Part shown: positions 61,934 to 64,000 of the stretch, in pieces | Layout: every line of letters starts with the position of its first letter | How positions within the stretch are numbered: position 1 is the stretch's first letter | Assembly: GCF_003096675.1 (NCBI RefSeq) | Contig: NZ_QEKW01000015.1 | Span: forward strand, 1 to 64,000 | Length of the DNA stretch: 64,000 nt | Reading direction: 5' to 3' | Source: Actinomycetospora cinnamomea | Lineage (GTDB): Bacteria; Actinomycetota; Actinomycetes; Mycobacteriales; Pseudonocardiaceae | Translations under genes and position numbers: made by a program | The notes under the pieces: generated by a model | Databases searched by the model: none | Told to the model about the DNA's origin: nothing | What the model saw: the letters and a program-made list of their open reading frames with translations, nothing else

Positions 61934-63184
61934 ATGCCAGTTCACCATGGCCGACACGAGATGCCGGGTTGGCGTGCGTACCTCCCGGACAACCTCGACC
62001 GGGCCGCGCGGAGATCCGATCGTCGTGCCGCCGCCCTCCTGCGCCCGGTGTCGCGCCGCGTGGTGGCCGCCGGCGCGCTCGCGGCCTGCGCCCTCGCGGG
62101 TGGGGCCGTGGTCCACACGAGGTCGAGCGGGCCGTCGGAGACCTCGCCCGGGTCGGCGGAGGACGCCGCCTCGGTACTGGCCCGGAGCTCGGCGTGGACG
62201 CGCGAGGCCATGCCCGTGCTCGCCTCGGTCGAGACCGAGCTGCGCCGGGCCGACGAGGTCCGGCAACGGTGGGAGGCGTCCTCCCTCGCGCGGCGCGCCG
62301 GGCCGCCGCCGGGCCCGGTCCTGGCCCTGGTCGAGCGCCGGGCCGAGCTGGCGCGCCACCGCGACGCGCTGCGCGCGGCCATGACCGCGATCCGCTCCGC
62401 GCCCGCCTCGGAGGCCGCGCTGGTGAGCGCCTGGCCGCAGCTCCGGGCCGCGCAGGAGATGCTGCAGGCGCTGGTCGCCGGTCGCGGCGAGCTCGGGGAT
62501 CCGGTGGAGGCGACGGTCCTGCGCCTGGTCCTCGACGAGGGCCCCGCCGCGAGGTCCGCAGGCGGGCCACCGCCGGGACGGGGCGAGCCCAGGGCGCCGA
62601 GGGGGATCGACGACACCGCGACCGTCGCGCTGGCCGCCGTGTCCGCCCGGCTGGCCGACCGGCCCGTCGCCTCCCGGTCCGCCGACGTCCCCGAGGTCGT
62701 GACTGCGGCGCGGGAGAGGCCGGCGCGCGCCGCGACCACGACCGGAACGCGCTCCGACGCCGTCGAACGACCGTCCGAATCCGACGACGCCGGTTCCCCG
62801 GAGTCCCCCGAGGTTCCCGAGGCGACCGGGAGCTCGAGCTCGGCCCCCTCGCTCGCCGCGCCTCCGGCGGCACCCGCGACGGACGAGCCGGAACGGCGCG
62901 CCGAGGACCCCGACGCGCGGGCGGCCACTCCCTCGTCCCCGACGCCCCTGTCCGCCGACCCGACGATGCTGACCTTCGACCGACCGTCGTCCGATGCGGC
63001 GGACGCGGAGCAGGTCGGGGAGGAGGCGACGTCGCCCCTGCCCGCCGTCCCGACCGACGGGGACACGGGCGACGGGGACACGGGCGACGAGGACACGGGC
63101 GACGCGGACACGGACGACGAGGCGACCGCACCGTCGGGTGCCCCGACCGGCACGCCGTCCGACGCGCCGACGGACGACCTCTGA
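61934..63184 (+). CDS. Membrane-anchored protein with Asp/Thr/Gly-rich tail
   Basis: 416 residues. A basic N-terminus and one membrane helix (about 36-56, VVAAGALAACALAGGAVV) precede a helical domain (about 65-200) with heptad-like Leu/Ala spacing, then a long disordered Pro/Ser/Glu region ending in GDTGDGDTGDEDTGDADTDD. Third positions are almost all G/C in this frame, which supports it over the opposite-strand frame. No known domain. ATG 61934 is one choice; ATG 61961 is another. Confidence 0.7.
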   Translation: MPVHHGRHEMPGWRAYLPDNLDRAARRSDRRAAALLRPVSRRVVAAGALAACALAGGAVVHTRSSGPSETSPGSAEDAASVLARSSAWTREAMPVLASVETELRRADEVRQRWEASSLARRAGPPPGPVLALVERRAELARHRDALRAAMTAIRSAPASEAALVSAWPQLRAAQEMLQALVAGRGELGDPVEATVLRLVLDEGPAARSAGGPPPGRGEPRAPRGIDDTATVALAAVSARLADRPVASRSADVPEVVTAARERPARAATTTGTRSDAVERPSESDDAGSPESPEVPEATGSSSSAPSLAAPPAAPATDEPERRAEDPDARAATPSSPTPLSADPTMLTFDRPSSDAADAEQVGEEATSPLPAVPTDGDTGDGDTGDEDTGDADTDDEATAPSGAPTGTPSDAPTDDL

Positions 63185-63256
63185 GCGGCGGTGGGCCACG
63201 CCGCCGCACGAGCTGTGCGGCCCTCCCACGCCGCGATCCCGGGTCGCGCGCCCGGG

Positions 63257-64000
63257 TCAGCGCGGCGGCGTGACCATCACCGCGCAGGGTCGGTGGTGCA
63301 GGAGCCTCTCGAGGTCCTCGTCCGGCCCCGCCGTGCCGGTGCCTCGCCCGGTCCGCGCGAGGACGAGCAGCTGGGACTGCCGGCCGAGGTGACGCAGGCT
63401 GTCGAGGAGGTCGTCGGTGACCTCCAGGCGGCGGGCACCCGCGCGACGCGCCCGGGCGATGGCGGTGCGTCGCTCGCCCTCGGGGCCGCCGACGGCGGCG
63501 ACCAGCGCGACGCCGCGGCGCCGGGCGGCGGCGGCGGCGAGCTCCAGGGCGGGGTGGTCGTCGTCGCTGCCGCGCAGACCGGCGAGGACGGGGCGCGCGG
63601 AGGGCGTGGACGCCCAGGCGCCGGTGCGGAACGGAGGGACGACGACGACGGGGCAGCGGGCGCGATCCAGCAGGTGGGGCACGGTGCGGTCACCGACGGG
63701 ATCGACGGGATCCCGGCGCCGTCGTCCGCCGATCACCAGGCGGTCGGCGTGCCGGGCGTGCTCCGCGAGCGTCGGGCCGGGCGGGCCGTCGAGCTGGGTG
63801 GCGGTGATCGCGATGTCGGGAGCGATGGCCGCGGCGGCGTGCAGCGCCCGGCGCAACCGGACCCGGCCCGCGGCGGCGCCCTCCTCCGATCCTGCGCGGG
63901 GTCGTGAGACGTGCACGAGGTGCAGGGCGACCCCGTGCGCCGCGGCCTCCGAGGCCGCCCAGCTCACCGCGGTGAGGACGCCGAGCGAGGCGTCGACGCC
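63257..64000 (-). CDS. Universal stress protein, 5' end outside window
   Basis: 248 codons visible, running off the right edge; the first visible residues are GVDASLGVLTAVSWAASEA, the opening Usp strand and helix. The first Usp domain has the nucleotide-loop-like DRLVIGGRRRRDP followed by LLDRARCPVVVVPP. The second half (from VLAGLRGSDDDHPALELA) is a degenerate second Usp copy ending CAVMVTPPR. Tandem-Usp proteins are common in actinobacteria under hypoxia or stationary-phase control. ATP binding in the second copy looks doubtful. Confidence 0.85.
   Translation of the reverse strand, partial: GVDASLGVLTAVSWAASEAAAHGVALHLVHVSRPRAGSEEGAAAGRVRLRRALHAAAAIAPDIAITATQLDGPPGPTLAEHARHADRLVIGGRRRRDPVDPVGDRTVPHLLDRARCPVVVVPPFRTGAWASTPSARPVLAGLRGSDDDHPALELAAAAARRRGVALVAAVGGPEGERRTAIARARRAGARRLEVTDDLLDSLRHLGRQSQLLVLARTGRGTGTAGPDEDLERLLHHRPCAVMVTPPR

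Noticed and set aside
61942-63153. Minus-strand open frame of 403 codons opposite the membrane-anchored protein
   Set aside because: Its product is a Ser/Ala/Gly low-complexity run; the plus frame has a membrane helix, regular helices and G/C third positions.

Overview
The window reads as a chromosomal segment of a very high-GC actinobacterium, most likely of the order Pseudonocardiales (Pseudonocardia or Actinomycetospora type; this is inference). The support is near-total G/C in third codon positions, many GTG starts, several probable leaderless promoters (TANNNT 6-8 nt before the start codon), a WhiB-type regulator, DUF3145, DUF3052 and DUF3040 proteins, and the order ahpE / DUF3052 / aceE / PucR regulator / fabD / acp / ketosynthase, which matches the Mycobacterium tuberculosis Rv2238c-Rv2246 neighbourhood. 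There is no phage, integrase, insertion sequence or CRISPR array.

Layout: 1-2.7 kb, the 5' part of a membrane Ser/Thr kinase, a MerR-like regulator and a translationally coupled small Cys/His protein. 2.7-15.5 kb, an FAD monooxygenase, a giant CtpH/CtpI-type P-type ATPase, a DUF2188 protein with a long Ala-rich helical region, a WhiB1-like regulator, small membrane and NAD(P)-binding/DUF2867 proteins, a GCS2-type ligase, a Nudix hydrolase and glutaryl-CoA dehydrogenase. 15.5-20 kb, a GGDEF cyclase, a 26-residue micro-ORF built from DSNWH repeats, an MFS exporter, DUF3145 and a membrane-anchored NTF2-like protein. 20-30.5 kb, the type II fatty-acid synthase operon (fabD-fabH-acpP-fabF) with a PucR-type FasR-like regulator, then pirin, a cold-shock protein, pyruvate dehydrogenase E1 (aceE), DUF3052, AhpE and tRNA-Val. 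31.1-37.1 kb, a second pyruvate dehydrogenase operon of proteobacterial architecture (aceE-aceF-lpdA with a lipoylated E3).

37.1-44.5 kb holds a single 1055-residue protein combining an Hsp70 ATPase, a Ser/Thr kinase, a transmembrane helix and a DUF6777-like extracellular domain. It is followed by a metallo-beta-lactamase hydrolase, an amidohydrolase, an NTF2-like fragment and a CapA-family protein. 44.7-52.6 kb is a tightly overlapping histidine-utilisation operon read leftward as hutU, allC-like, hutF, hutI, hutH-like, with a divergent IclR regulator. 52.6-64 kb has DUF3040, a wax-ester synthase/DGAT, two LuxR-regulator plus SAM-methyltransferase pairs, ABM-like and GYD-domain small proteins, a membrane-anchored Asp/Thr/Gly-rich protein and a universal stress protein cut by the window end.

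Together the region links central carbon flow (two PDH E1 systems) to fatty-acid and storage-lipid synthesis, adds a histidine catabolic island, and holds several signalling proteins. The least-explained elements are the DSNWH micro-ORF, the Hsp70-kinase fusion, the HutH homologue without a canonical MIO Ala-Ser-Gly triad, and the duplicated LuxR/methyltransferase modules.
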